Shown piece by piece: positions 62,720 to 64,000 of a stretch of 64,000 nt of DNA. This DNA comes from Paraburkholderia rhizosphaerae (lineage in GTDB: Bacteria; Pseudomonadota; Gammaproteobacteria; Burkholderiales; Burkholderiaceae). Under the pieces are notes generated by a model. The model searched no databases and had not been told where the DNA came from. It was given only the letters and a program-made list of their open reading frames with translations. A program made the position numbers and the translations under genes. Location of the stretch: NCBI RefSeq assembly GCF_004366595.1, contig NZ_SORE01000004.1, forward strand, positions 310,001 to 374,000, given 5' to 3'. Each line of letters begins with the position of its first letter. Position 1 is the first letter of the stretch.

Positions 62720-62962
62720 TGTGCTTGGGGCCAGTCGGCCCGTTGCTTTGAGAAACTCGATATCCGGTCGGCCTCTCCGATGTATCAGTCGCGCGCGCTG
62801 AAATCTTTCGCGCGCGTTCTGAGTAGCCCAGCCGCGCGCCGATGGGAATAGATCCCGGAACAACCTTAGTCGCGCGGCTGCACATCAACGGTTTGCGCGG
62901 CATGTTTGCAATGCTCTATGCATTTGTTACTGAGGTTGCATGTCGTCGGAAATATGCCCTAG

Positions 62963-63508
62963 CAGGCTGTTGAAAAAGCTCCCGCACTCGTCATCCGGGC
63001 GGGAGTGGTAAACGTTGAAACAAACCTTGAGAACGAAGCGATGCGTGGAGCGGACGGCTACACCGAGACGATGTTCACGATGAGCAAACTGGATGACTTC
63101 GTGCCGGCCAGTCATCCGCTGCGCCCCATCCGTCTTTGGCTGAACGACGCGCTCAAACGCATGGATCCTTTGTTCGCGCGCATGTACGAGAGCGACGCCA
63201 GGGGCGAGCGCCCGAGCATCGCTCCGGAGAAGCTGATTCGCGCCTTGCTGTTGCCGGATAAGGCAGGCCGTGTATCGCGGTTGCGAGCGGGCCGAGCAGT
63301 TGTTCCTGCTGACTCAGGCCGCCTATAACCTCACCCGCATGCGAACGCTCGCGGCGAAAGCGGCATAAAGATGAAAACCAGCGAGGAGATGACATCAATT
63401 CCACCTGAATTAAGGTCGTCCGGCATCAAATCGATATCAACTGCGCCGGCGCCGCGGCTCGTTGAAAACGTGTGCCGCGCGTCAGCGACGCCGTACTTCA
63501 ACAGCCTG
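62963..63508. mobile_element. Internally deleted IS1182-like insertion element
   Basis: The terminal inverted repeat CAGGCTGTTGAA is at 62963-62974 and its reverse at 63497-63508. Both ends are flanked by CTAG, the target duplication expected for this family. Inside are only the first and last parts of a transposase. At 546 bases it is about a third of a full element, so it is a MITE-like remnant that could move only with help from an intact copy. Confidence 0.85.
63041..63369 (+). pseudogene. Transposase remnant (IS1182-like), central part deleted
   Basis: The N-terminal 74 codons (MRGADGYTETMFTMSKLDDF ... SIAPEKLIRALLL) match IS1182/IS5-like transposases. After 63262 the frame changes, and the C-terminal end (VYRGCERAEQLFLLTQAAYN) is read to TAA at 63367-63369. 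The DDE core between is missing. Confidence 0.85.
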
Positions 63509-63568
63509 CTAGGGCAATGGAAACCACGTATCAACCAATAACCAGCCGATACAGCCGATGAGGGAGAC

Positions 63569-64000
63569 ATGACAAAAGCGCTCTGCGCCTGTACAACCAG
63601 CACTGATTCCAGTTCGATGTTCACCGCATATTCTTCGCGTCACTGCAAACCGTGGATCGTATCCACGACCGGGCTGGAGTTTATCGCGGTGCTGGAATCG
63701 GGAGTTCTTAATGGCAAGAACTACTTAGGGCACCAGGTAACTAATGGCTTTGTTCTCGAAGTCTACAAGGATAGCAAGGGCTTGCCGACCGTGGGCCTTG
63801 GTCATCTTGTAAACGATTCCGACAAGCTAAACGTGGGCGATACGATCAGCATGGAGCGCGCGCAAGGGTTCCTCAAAAAGAGCCTTGCAGATATTGAAAA
63901 CGCTTCAACCGCGATGTAATGGTCCCTCTGTATCAGTTCGAATACGATGCGCGCGTGAGCATCGCGATCAACTGCGGCCCCTACACCGGCTCAAATGATC
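63569..64000 (+). pseudogene. Phage lysozyme (GH24-like endolysin), frameshifted and running off the window
   Basis: GGGAG precedes the ATG at 63569. FIAVLESGVLNGKNYLGH holds the catalytic Glu, and YKDSKGLPTVGLGHLV is the lysozyme Asp/Thr segment. The frame stops at 63919 after NASTAM, but VPLYQFEYDARVSIAINCGP continues in the frame offset by two bases to the window end. One missing base would restore the gene. It would cut peptidoglycan during phage release. A Cys-rich N-terminus (CACTT) is unusual. Confidence 0.75.

Overview
The window looks like a chromosome segment of a Burkholderia/Paraburkholderia-type betaproteobacterium. The evidence is the high GC content, the rpsF-priB-rpsR-rplI-dnaB order, closely Burkholderia-like small proteins, and LexA with CTGT-N8-ACAG boxes. 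No 16S gene is present, so the genus is inferred from gene content and order.

Layout. Positions 1-1120 hold the start of an RHS/SpvB-like protein. Positions 1509-3995 hold an unusual SDR and a PiT phosphate transporter with its DUF47 partner. Positions 4134-8177 hold dnaB, interrupted by an apparent class 3 intein, then the rplI/rpsR/priB/rpsF cluster. Positions 8356-11633 pair an ECF sigma/anti-sigma module with a divergent Tat phosphoesterase and a CuA-like cupredoxin. Positions 11755-16608 encode glyoxylate utilisation (LysR, gcl, hyi, glxR). Positions 16893-22918 hold the most interesting block: DprE1-like, DprE2-like, GtrA, a HAD-UbiA fusion and a GT-C membrane protein. Together these resemble the mycobacterial decaprenyl-phosphoryl-D-arabinose pathway plus a transferase. 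Positions 23030-29396 hold asparaginase, a CysB-type regulator and sulfate uptake genes (sbp-cysT-cysW-cysA).

Positions 29867-36344 hold a large deaminase-domain protein, lexA with two perfect SOS boxes, small proteins, a universal stress protein and a NodIJ-like exporter. Positions 36395-42560 hold a permease, selenouridine synthase, an MFS pump, a possible small RNA and small proteins. Positions 42788-45918 form an AT-richer polysaccharide pair (Wzy-like polymerase and beta-helix protein) abutting tRNA-His. Positions 46250-59458 return to core genes: dusA, molbindin, ssuDCB, acyl-CoA hydrolase, a TetR/NmrA pair and an SMR pump.

From tRNA-fMet (59705-59781) to the end the sequence is accessory and decayed. 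It has a C4/Ash-type phage immunity region, three frameshifted genes, lipoproteins, an internally deleted IS1182-like element and a broken phage lysozyme. Many intergenic gaps carry short 9-15 bp degenerate tandem repeats.

Sulfur is a theme: sulfate uptake with a CysB-type regulator and sulfonate use with SsuDCB both lie here. The sulfonate operon lacks an adjacent ssuA or ssuE.
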